64,000 nucleotides of DNA, taken from NCBI RefSeq assembly GCF_037126465.1, contig NC_088204.1, forward strand, positions 62,555,807-62,619,806. Reading direction: 5' to 3'. Both the position numbers and the translations under genes were made by a program. The stretch is from Ornithodoros turicata. Lineage: Eukaryota > Arthropoda > Arachnida > Ixodida > Argasidae. Below, piece by piece: positions 37,201 to 49,200 of this stretch; within the stretch, counting starts at the first letter, position 1; the number at the start of each line of letters is the position of its first letter. A model generated the notes under the pieces. It ran no database searches and was not told where the DNA came from. It was given only the letters and a program-made list of their open reading frames with translations.

Positions 37201-40200
37201 AGGTGACGTAGTCTTTTTCTAGTGACGGGGGATAATGCCCCGATTATTATAATTCAATGACACGTTTTCTGGGGCACCCTGTATATCATTTAGATCCCGT
37301 GGTATTTCGTAGTAAACGAGGTTAGGATTCTAAGAAGGCTTTTCTATTTCAGCTGACTTGATGCCGATGAAACCTTTCATATGCCTGGTTACTTATGGTC
37401 TACGCTCCAACATACCGTATCCGGAGGACGGCCTGTGCGATTTCCTCTTTATCCAGTTCTACATCGATAACGACCAAATCAAGGCATACTTCACAATCGA
37501 TACACAAGTGCAGAAAACCTTCAAAGAATTCGAACAACTGGCCAAGGCAGGAAGTAGGACACGGTTTGGTATTGATACACCTCTGTCGTAAGTATACATA
37601 TAATTACAAAACACGTAGCGACGTTCCCTGAACATCAACTTGCTCCGTTTCTTATGTGGCTTGTCCTATAGACACACTGGCAGTGACGGAATGACTCGGG
37701 GCAGTATACGCGATGAACGCATGATTGCTGCCAATCAAACAGGGTGTTGCATAATGTAAAAACCCCGAGACTAGGAAACACGAAGGGACAGACGCAACAC
37801 GAAGTCTCAAAACGAACACATTATGCATCAAAACGAACACATTTTACATTATGCATAACCTTCACCAGCTTGCTTCCTAGCCATTTTTTCATTGTCATAT
37901 CCTCATGCAAGCTTCGTCCCTCATACTCAAAATCTGCTTGATTGAGACTTCGTGTTGTGTCTGTCCCTTCGTGTTCCCTAGTCTCGGGGTTTTTACATTA
38001 TGCATAATCTTCACCAGCTCGCTTGCTTCCTAGCCATTTTTTCATTGTCATATCCTCATGCAAGCTTCGTCCCTCATACTCAAAATCTGCTTGATTGAGA
38101 CTTCGTGTTGTGTCTGTCCCTTCGTGTTCCCTAGTCTCGGGGTTTTTACATTATGCATAATCTTCACCAGCTCGCTTGCTTCCTAGCCATTTTTTCATTG
38201 TCATATCCTCGTGCAAGCGTCGTCCCTCATACTCAAAATCTGCTTGATTGAGACTTCGTGTTATGTCTGTCCCTTCGTGTTCCCTAGTCTCGGGGTTTTT
38301 ACATTATGCATAATCTTCACCAGCTCGCTTGCTTCCTAGCCATTTTTTCATTGTAAACAGGATGTGATCTGATCGATGGCCTTTTCGGTGGACATTACGC
38401 GAGGGGATAGCTGTTGAAGCCCACTCTCGTGGCAATATGAGATTGCAGAATTGAAGCTGGTCAGTATTCAAAGCCACACTTCTTACAGCGACAGCTTGTG
38501 AAGGGCTCAATCTCGAGAAGATCATGTACCGTATATGTCACATCGCCGGAATTCCTCTCCCTTGGCACGAGGTGAAGCGACAAAATAGCGGCACCGTCCC
38601 CCCATGATCTTCAATTCAGCAAATCAAAAGTTGAGCAAACAAGGAGGAAGTTGTTCCAGTTCATGTCGAATTTCTGCAGCAGAATTTCTCTGATTTGAGC
38701 TTGTTGGACAAACAGCTATATAGTATACCAAACAACGTCAACTACGATATTGTTGGAGGCAACGTGATTAGTAGAAACTCGTATGGGGGCAAAATTTTTA
38801 TTATTTTCCGAGTAAACATGAGCAACAAACGAGACTGTACCCTCATCGAAGTCGATCTCTACTCGTGACGTGTTTATATCATCGTTCACACAGCTTATCT
38901 GTGAATATTGACCCAAGCAGGACAATGCAGTGCAAGTCGAGTGCAATGGGGGTGGACGGGTAGGTAAAAGGTATTGAACAGACCCGTGAAACAAAAGCAC
39001 AGACACATACTGTCCACCCCCAATTGCACTCAACTTTCAGTACATTGTGCTGCTTTGCGACTGTCCAACCAGTCTATTTCATAGCTGTGGGGGATGTGTG
39101 ATACACGTTCGCTGTTGCAGGTGTAGCTTGCTTATCAATGTTTACTTTTGCCGTCTTGTAACCGCGCATGACTCGTGACTGCTTGTGCGTACGCTTCCCG
39201 GTCGTATACTGGCAGCTTTAAAGGAGCGTTAAAGTGGTATCTAACATGGTCAAAAACTGCTGTTATCTTGTAAAGCAGTACCTGAAAAGCATATACAGGG
39301 TGTACAATTTAAGATGGACTCCACCTTTCAAATATAATGACCCATCGCAGAGGAATGAAACCAAGTGCATAGTGTTACCAGTGACCTGGAGGATTTAGTA
39401 GTGTTTTTGTCGCGCAATTAACTGATTAATTGATTAATTTAATTTTCTAACTTTTTAGTTAAGAGGATTACACCGGAGATGTCAATTGTGAAGTTGTGGG
39501 CGTTGACACGAGAAAGCGAATGCAGTTTGTTGCAACTCTCTAGCTCATACGAGTCTTTTTTTCTCGGGCCAGCAGAAAGGGCCCGGAGTTCCGAAAATAC
39601 GACGGAATCAGTTTCCGTGGCGCGAAAAGAGCGCTTGCTTTCGCAGTGCTTTCTCACGGGCGCTTGACGAACAAGCATTGATGCCGTCCGTTCCGCTTAT
39701 GCTGTTATCTGTCACGGGTGCGAGGACACCAGGAAGGTCACTGCGGCGCTTTATCTCTTGATTCTTTGTTTTTTAGGCGTGAAGTGACACAAAACACGGG
39801 AAGCGGAAGATATCTGCCCACGGCTTAGCTTGAACCACGAGCGCGAGATTATTAAATCAATAAGAAAGAAAGAAAAGCTGTGGGCTATCACTGTCCCGAC
39901 ATTCTTTGTTGAACGCTCTGAGGGACAAACAATGCCCTACTCCAACGAACAGAAAGCGACGTGGTCCTTGCCCTAGGTGCTGCAGGGGGCAAAAAGAAAA
40001 AGGCAGTCAAAATATTTCAGAGGTGGCATCCAGGCACAAGACCACACCCATCGACTATTGTCCGTGAATACGAGGCGCTGAAGCAATATTGCAGGTTCAC
40101 CAAGGAGCGTTGTAGACCAGCGGAGCTGTCAGACTATGTTCGCATCAACATCTTGGCATTTTTTTAGGCCTACCCTGAAGCTAGCCTCCGCGAGGCGAGC

Positions 40201-43200
40201 AGGCAGAGAGACGTCCCGTTCTCCACGGTGTTTAGAGTGGTAAAAGAAGCAGGCCTCCATCCATACCACATACAACTTCACCAACAGTTGGAACAAAAGG
40301 ACTTTGAATTCCGGTGGCACTACGCCAACTGGCTTTTGCAGATCGTCGATGAGAACCCCCAATTTCTAAGAAATGTCATATGGACTGACGAGGCAAATTT
40401 CTCTCGTGACGCACAGGTGAACGCTTCCCCCTTGCCTCCCATCAGAGGTTTTCGAGGATACTATAGGTGTGTGGTGTACGGATAAACCTATCCGTACACC
40501 ACACACCTATAGTACGGATAAACCCATCCGTACACCACACACCTATAGTATCCTCGAAAACCTCTGATGGGAGGCAAGGGGGATGACCAAGGGCTCATTT
40601 ACACGTAGTGTGCCTATGTCAGCAAAATTTTCGTCTTGCCACTACAAGTCTCCAGTTCCAGCCATCAGTATGCACCAGCTTGTCTCTCTTGTCAAGACAC
40701 CCAGCCTTGATAAGACGTAGATAGGAGCTCCCTCCTGATTGCTCGGACAACGCATCCAGGAACCTGTCGTCTGTTCCTTGGACCAAGGTATCCCCAGACC
40801 CATCTTGTGAATGACGAGTATGCCGTGAACCTCAGGCAGCTGGAAAAGACAACTCCACATGACATTTCTTTTTGTTTAGCATCATATCTTGTGGGCATTT
40901 GCATACCTGCCAAATCTCCTGCAGTCTTGGGAAGACAATGGCCAGAACAGACACTATCCCAACCTTGGAGTCCAAAGCCTGTGCATTCCTTCCTTAGTTC
41001 CAGGGTCTCCCGCAATTTGAATGTGGAAGGTTGGCAGGTGTGAAACATAGTACAACAGAAAAATGTCCGCCTTTCAGGATGAGCCCGATTCCAACTGCTA
41101 ACTCCCTCCCAAACCAGCTTCCTCCAATTTCGGCAAAATCCATTTTCTCCCAAAAAGTGTTACTCTCACATTCTTCAGTAACATGCTTCGCCCCTTCATT
41201 GGCACCTCAAATGCTTCTGTTTTCGGAGTTTAAAATTCCCACTGGATATCTGTCAATTAATCAGCTGTTTTGTGTTGCCAATCAGGCCATGGCTAACTGG
41301 CATAATTGAGAGCATGTCGAGACTAGCTGAGGCGGCTGTGTTGCTTCACTTTTCCTAATGGGATTGTTGGACCAGGATTCTCTGGATCGTTCCACGGCTG
41401 TCGTCCACGCTTATGATTTATGGGGGAAAAACTTGTGTAGGCCAAAAAGCTGCTGAGAATAGTCGCCCTTTTGTATACAGCCCTTGTCCACTTTAGGTGC
41501 GACAATTTGCATAACCAACAACACCCGACTAGCACCCGAGTTTACCCTTCCGAATCTTGATGGGGGGTCATTTAAACCGAAAAATTCATTACGGTCGTAA
41601 TCATATACCAAACGGGAGAGCACTGCAGCAGGCTTACCTGTGGTCCTGGAGATTGAGTCGCCTAAAATGTTGATCATAGCGGCAGAATTGAGGCGCGTAC
41701 ACCACTAGAAGCTCTCTACGGAGGCAGATGTCCCTGAGTAATGCACTGCACCTGTTATGCACTGCACGGCGGCACTGTTGCACATTTCTACAACCCTGGC
41801 AACAGAATGGCAACACAGGCGCTCGTCGGGCTCCTGTGGGTCGCAGACTCCACACAGACACCTGCCGATTTCAACATTCTAAACTGTTTCGCACATCCGA
41901 CGGCAACCATGCAAAGAGATACGTCACCTAACAATGTCATCCCGCGGGTTAGCCGCAGCTACATCTCGTGGATGGTCGGCGGGTTCCAGAGGCATTGGGT
42001 CCGTAGAGTATGGGTCATCATCCAGCATTAACTCGTCGCCGCTACCGCTAACATATTCGCCAGAATCTCCCCCAGACAGAGAAACATCACACTCGTTTTA
42101 CGACTCCATGTTTGCTCCCTTCGCTTCGCGATCGCCAAACAGGCGCGCGGCTGGCATTTGCCCAGGGCGCACGCTGATTGGCCTTATCTGGGTGACGTTT
42201 GCTCCCACTTTTACAGAGCGAGGGCGCAAGCATTCCGGTTTCTTTTTCATCGGATTGCGCGAAAAGTACGCCGCGGATCGAATGGTATTTTCGGGCCCAC
42301 TTAAGTGGTCGGCAAGGAATTAGAATTCGCATTAGTTTCGAAATTGACCTCGGAGAATGGGACTGTCCCTTTAAGGCGAGTATCACGGAAGTGTGCCGTG
42401 GAGTCCCCGCGGCCACGTTGCGGAGGGCAACGGACGACGCAGTTAAGAGATGCATGTTTTGTGTGACTGAGGAAGGCGATCTCTTCGAACACCTGCTCTG
42501 AACGTACATAGTATTGTTTCGGTCATGTTAAAATACCTGTGCAATGTTCTGTAAAATAAGCTGGATGAAAAAGAAGGCATACCATTTTTATCTACTCGTT
42601 TAATTCTTTGTTTGCTTGAACAAACTTCGGTTGCCAGTTTAAAAAAAAAAAAAAAAAAGACGATGGCTTGGTTAATAGCGTTTCCCCTTTCCATTCCCAA
42701 GGTCGCGTGTTCTGGGGTATGATTCACAAACGCGATCGTAAGTTACGCTAAAATGCGCTATGCGGGTGGGTGAGGGTGTTTTGTAAGCGGTGTGTGGCAC
42801 CCAGTTTTGGAGCTTTTATGGCTTCTTTTGCCTTTCTTGCAGACAATTTCGAGGGGTGTTGGGAGTGTCTTAGCGGGGTGTAGGGGGTGCTTGAAAAATC
42901 CCTGCGACCCGATTTTACGGAGCACAAAGTTGAAGCATTTGTTGAAGGTTACCAAGCAAAAAAAGTGCCTCAATGTCACTTCGGGGATGGTCTCGAAGGC
43001 AATGGATGACGGGGATGGTCTGTGGCAAAGTGCAATGCGTTGGCGCGCATTACGGAGTCTTTATTTGCCGTCTCCAAATCCACCGCTGCCAAATAACGCC
43101 GCCATCTTTCTTCGTAAGACTGCTCGGGAGCTCTCGCAGGATTCCGCCGTCAGCTGCGAAGATTTTGCGACGTGCGCCCTTCGTGAATCTACAGTCCGTC

Positions 43201-46200
43201 GTAACTTCCTCGTACGACAGAGATACGACAGGTTCCGTCGCGCGAGCTCTTCGTGAATCCGACTCCTGAACGCTGGCGGAGACGCAAGCAATTTGTTTGA
43301 AGGCACGGATTGCTAACAGGTGGCGCCACAATACCGGCGTCATCGTTTGCTCTCTGCTGCGAGTTCTGAGATTGCACAGAAACCGCGAATATATTACTCT
43401 TGTGATTGCAACCGTATTTTGTCAGGGTGCATATATGCCTTGTTTTCTTAGAAACAGCTCGCAATGTTCGTAGCAGACGGTTTTTCCTACCAACGAAACA
43501 GGGAGCTCTCTACCACAAACGTCACACTAGAGTGGGTGATTTGAGAGAGCGGGTAGGCGATTGTGCAAATTATGCCGCGGTGAAACTACTTTGGACAGAA
43601 ATATTTTGTGGGAGTGCTTTTCACATAGTGCTTTACAAGATGACAGCAGTTTTTGGCAATTTTAGATATCATTTTGATGCTCCTTTAAAGCAAGAAAGTT
43701 GAGTTCAAAGGTAATGAATGTAAGATGGAAAAAGATTATGAACTACTACCGAAGGTAACCACATGTTACCGGAGGTAACTGAATGTAACTAAAGGTAATT
43801 AACGTCACTCAAAAGAATTCAGTGTAATATCAGCGAGTACGTGTAATTAAAGGGAATTAAATAAAATTCACGATTACCTCAGGTACTTTCGGTAATTAAA
43901 GGGTAATTGAAGGTAATTGAGGCTAGTTAGGTTAAATGTCCTGACTAGAGATGGGACGAATCCAGAATTTTGCGAATCCAAATCCGAATCCGAATCCAAG
44001 GAAGGTTCTGGGAATTCACGGATCTTACGAATCTTGAATCTTTCGAATCCTTTCTCTAAAGAAAGTTTAAAAGCCAAGAAAAAAAAACTTCTACTGAAAA
44101 GTGTTTTGAAGAAAAAAACAACAGTTCAGTCTCGGGAGAAAATATACCCATATTTATTTAATGCCTGGGTGCGGATCAGCTCGTGAAGAGCCTCAGTCGA
44201 GTGCCAATAGCCATCTCATCAGTATCCATTAGTCGAGAACACATTTTCCAATCGTTTTCAATGCTGTTTCATAAGTACTGTGCTAATGATCGACGATTAC
44301 GGTATAATTGTAAATGTTATATCGTGGGTATTCCATTACAACTCTGCTTACGGTCATTGCTTAACCGTAGTCACTAAAGCTTCGCTTCAGGGTGTAGTGA
44401 CACGGAGGCGAGCAGGGAAGCCATCTTGCTTCCGCTCCGCACAAGCGTCATGCTCATTTGAGGCGCCTGATACGACAGTGCTCGGCGTGGAGGTCAGGGA
44501 AGCATGTGCAATTGCCGCGCAGCACTTTCTATGTATTATCCCTAAGATCGTCCAGGGGGCAATATTCCGAGCTGCTGTCCAGGACCCGATAGTGGCGGCA
44601 GACTAGTATCGGTAGGGAGCCATACCTGTGCCAGCTTTCGCATTCCTATGTCGCCATAAACGATAGCGCGTTTGGCTTATTCACTGTCGTTTGACCTAGC
44701 TGCACCGTAAGATGCAGCAAGGTGTCTGGGAACGAGACGCGACGGTCCTAGCCAATTGCGATGGAGAAGGAAGATCACGTGGAATGCCATTTGTTTTGAA
44801 ATGATGTCGCAGTTTATAACCGAGCACCGCAACTCATTCACGGGCATTTTGTCGCCGTCCTGCACGCAAATCAGACAGGGGAAAAGGGTGGACCGAATTA
44901 GTCCAGTGGAGGAGCTGTCAGGACAGTTGGACAGTTAGGAAGTAAGCTTTAGGAAAACCCTTTTGTATCCTGATAAATCTGTACATGGGTGATACTCAAG
45001 TATTGCTTCCGCGATGAAGCAGTTTCACAAAAGACGTCTATACAAACGCGCTGTCGCGTGATCAGTTGCAGCCATTGACAGCTCTTGCTCCGCTTAACGA
45101 CAGGGTGGAGGCTATCGTTCCCGCGAACGACACCGTTTCTTAAGGTTCAGTCACATGTACGACAAAATGTGCGACGCATCGCTGCGCAAAGCATTCTGGG
45201 GCGGATTCTAGCGAAATAGGTCGTCGCAGTAGCTCCCTACGACACGTCGGAGAGCGACAAAACTGCTTGGATATCTCCGCTTCCGTCAGCGGGTCGTCGT
45301 GCAGATGTGGTGACGTCACGAACCAAGCAGCCAATGATGCTGCCTCTCTGGTAGACGCAATGGGTCCGAGAAAAATGGCAGACAGTGTGCGTTCTGAATG
45401 CAAACAATGGCTGATTTCGTCGTGTTGCGCCTTGGAAGACAAATGCAATAAGGAATGACTTGTTCTCGTTTACCGTATTTTACGCACATTTCGTTATGTT
45501 AAACAGAGTGTAAGCGAATGTTGCAGCAACACGGCGGTTCAGAGCAACAGTTCGTGGGAATGTCGCCGTCCAAGTGTCTGCGAATGCAGCACGCGACAAG
45601 TCGTGACACGAAACTGTGGGACTCGTCGCGCGACAAGTCGTGCATTTTATCGTACATGTGTTTCGCCCTTTAGGGGTGGTGCGTTTGGAGCGCAGGGAAT
45701 ACCAATTTCTCATCGCAAGCGTCACGTTACGTCACATACCATATGCGCTCGCTCCAGAACGACACGTTCGCGTTAACGCCACAGATCGGAATAGGGCCTC
45801 TGAGGAGGTCAATGTGAGATCAAGGTTGTCAATGTATCTATCATAGTGAGCTGCTTACAAGAACAACAACATTCCGGAGCGTGCTCGATGAATAACATCG
45901 TAAGCACCGTTAGGTAGCGCTAGCAATGCGTGGAGACAATGTAGTTTTCTTGCCTCTCCTGCTCGCTGTCGGAACTCTGAAGCTGAACTCATTTAGTGAC
46001 TCTACTTGACCGTGCCTTCAATGTATCCTCCACAGCGGAGCAAAAGGCGTTGGGGAATACTTGAAGAAGGGAAATATTGCTGAGCAGTCCTTGAAGAGTC
46101 TTAGGGACACGAACATTGCTCACTACAGCGCCTTACAAGTTCCGTTCTTTAATCCAAAACCATGGGATCAGTACGTCAGTATGCAGGAAACTGTTCTCCA

Positions 46201-49200
46201 GGTGAGTGGCATGACGTCCTTATAGCCTATAGTTCAAGGAGGTCTGGGATCCATCATGCAATATGTACCGATGTGGGTTAGCGCAGTGCGCGTTCGTACA
46301 GCCAAGAACAGTACAGCGTCTTTCACGCGACATGATCGGGTATTTACCGGGGATTTTTTACTTGGTATATTGCAGCGCGAACGCCGGGCATGACCAAACG
46401 CGCTTTTCCCCATTTGCGTGCCTGGCCGACGTCGTCATGATGACGCTGGGTCTTCGCAAGCTGCAGAGGCAATGAGCTTTAAGGCTCCTTTATTATGAAA
46501 CCTGTAATATAAAACGTGTTTTCGAAGTAAACTGAAGTTGTGCAAAACTGCTGAAATTCGCTGGAGAACCCCGTACACACTTCTATGGTGAATAAGACAG
46601 GCCTGTGTTCACATGCTCTGTCTTGCTCTGCAAGAATTCTAGACGATCGCTTCCGATCATTTTGCGATAAAGGAATTCAGTTTCCTTTGTTTCTGCTACC
46701 AGTTTTGTTCCCATTTTTTTTAACATTCCCTGGTTTCAACCCTCAGGAACAGATGGCAGGGTAGATTATGATACGGCATCATCCTACGGGGGGCGTAAAC
46801 GAAACGTCATGGGATTTGCAAGCATGTAAATTGCCGCTACGCATTATTTCGTACTGTGAACTCTTATGAAATTGAAAATGCATTCAGTGACGCAATACCC
46901 CACGACAATACGTCTCTGCGCATGAGTAATAAAAAAGGCTGGAGAAAGCACGTGACAAAGCGCCTCTCCACCTATAGGAGGCAGCAATAAGGGGCCATTC
47001 GCAGCTACGTGAATCTTAGGGTACATTTATGCTGCAGCATCGCTGCTGGCACATGGCACATCGCTGTTTGGCGATGACGAAACAAACACATGTATCTCTG
47101 TGGGCGCGTTCATGCTGCAGCATCGCTGCTTGCCAAAGATGCACGCCATGATCATCGCCACAACAATGCTGCCAAACATGTTTGAACATGCCCGGGGACT
47201 ACCTGACTTCTGGCGATGACAGGTCAAACACAGAGCTTTCTGTTGGTGCATTTACCCTGCAGCCTGGCTGCTCGCTTATCCTCGCCGCTGCTTGCCGCTC
47301 TGCTCGCTGCACCTAGGAATGTAAACATGTTTGTCTTCCTGGCAGGGTGTCGAACCGAACCCGAACCCGAACCGAAAACCGTACCCGAACCGTTATTTTT
47401 GCCGGAACCGAACCCTAACCCGAACCGAAATTTTCGGAACACTGCTGAACCCGAACCGGAGCAGAACCATAAAAAATAATAGCGGTAACCGGTTCGCAAC
47501 AAAACGGTTCGGACATAGAAGTCAGCACAAGAGTTCCTCTCTACCCCCAACGAAGACACAATGGTATCATCGTCACGCGCCTATATCATGAATTTCAGAA
47601 ATTTTCACCTAGCAGTCAGACGACGACGTATAGTAAGTATACTTTCAGCATCTTTTTAACATGTTGAAGCCCAGTTGTACTTGTGAGCGCCCAGGCTGGC
47701 GCCCCACGAACGCGGTGATGCGGCGTCTACTCTTCAGAGACGAGGTGCCACGCGGACGAATGCAACAGGAATGGAGTAGGCCAGTTATGTAGCTCTACAC
47801 GACGAATATGTGATCAAATAAGCGCCCAAGATTTCTTTTTACACTTGAGCAGTAAAAATTAAACAAGTCAGAAACATGAGAAATGGAAAAGGAGCGTACG
47901 CAGAACGGTGCCTGTTTGATTGGTCGTGGTTTGAAAAGTTAATGTGGTTCTGCTTATTGGTAGTGCAGTTGTGTCGTGATACATTGCCTTGGTGAGGTGG
48001 ATTAACTAGTACACTGCTGTGAGCTCGGACAGAGTAAGGCTGGCAGGCTTATTTGCGACATGCTTCAGTACGGTTTCAGATCGATTCACGCTACGAAGGC
48101 AGTGTGTCGGCAAGTACTGTCGTCTATCTTACGCTGTCCATCTTATTAGCCTTCCTTTAAGTTTATCTTGCTGGCACTGTGCGTGTGAAAAAGAGATTTT
48201 GGGAACAGAAAGTAGCGGGACAACACCGCTTCATCAGCGTGGACTCTATTTGCAATAAGTGTTCATCCATTTCTTATTTCTCTCGCTAAAGAGCTACCTC
48301 ACCGCTAAAGACGTCAATGCAGACAACAGCAGTAAGCTATTAGTCACGCATTTCCTGATAAAAGCAGTTTTATGGAACATACAAAACGGAAGCGTTGAAC
48401 CGGTTCGCGAACCGGTTCGGGGCTGCGAACCGGTTTGCGAACCGGTTCGGTTTTTGGCGTGGCCGAACCGGAACTGAACCGGAACGAAATCAAAACAACG
48501 CGAACCCGAACCCGAACCGAACCCGTATTTTTTGCGGTTCGACACCCTGCTTCCTGGTATCATTGATGACTGGCGTCTTGAAATCCGACCTGCGATTGGT
48601 TGTGATGAAGTCGGTTTCCTCCTTCCCACTTTTCCTCGTTTCCATCCTTCCACAGTGAACGCTGCTAGGCGACTGATATAGCGAAAGCGAGCAGCATCTT
48701 GAGCAATCTGCAGGGTAAACGCACCCTAGCGGTTATGCGAGCAGCGATGTGCTTGAAGCTGCAGCGAGCAGCGAGCAGCGATGCTGCAGCATAAATGTAC
48801 CCTTACGTGCAGTTGTTCTGGTACCTTATTTGAGAACTATCCACTGAGACCGTTCTATACAGGGTGGTCACCAACCATGATAGAAATTCATAGTAAAAAA
48901 CGTACTTTGCAGTCAAAGTAGAGCCATCAAAAACGAGGCGGAGCCAAGGGCTCACTTCTACTGATTTTCGTCGAATTTGTTTCGGCAATTGCCATTGCAT
49001 TGCGAGTGGGATTATGTGCTATACTGAGCAAAAATGTCCACGGGGAACCCATTTCCGCAAAGAAAACGTTAGGTTGCCTGGGAAATTTCGGAGCTCAATT
49101 CAAGAAATTAGGTTTCCGTCAATTGAAATGAAATAAAAATGTTACCAATATGTGACAAAAGTTATTGTCCAGAAAAAAAATTCCTTGATGGCATGTCTCT

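Noticed and set aside
40692..41153. 153-codon Cys-rich minus-strand gene
   Set aside because: No recognisable motif, no ATG-promoter context, and overlapping frames on the other strand are equally long.
47344..47480. Interstitial telomeric repeat because of 'gaacccgaaccc' words
   Set aside because: The words are part of the terminal region of a defined inverted-repeat element present twice; arthropod telomere repeats are normally TTAGG.
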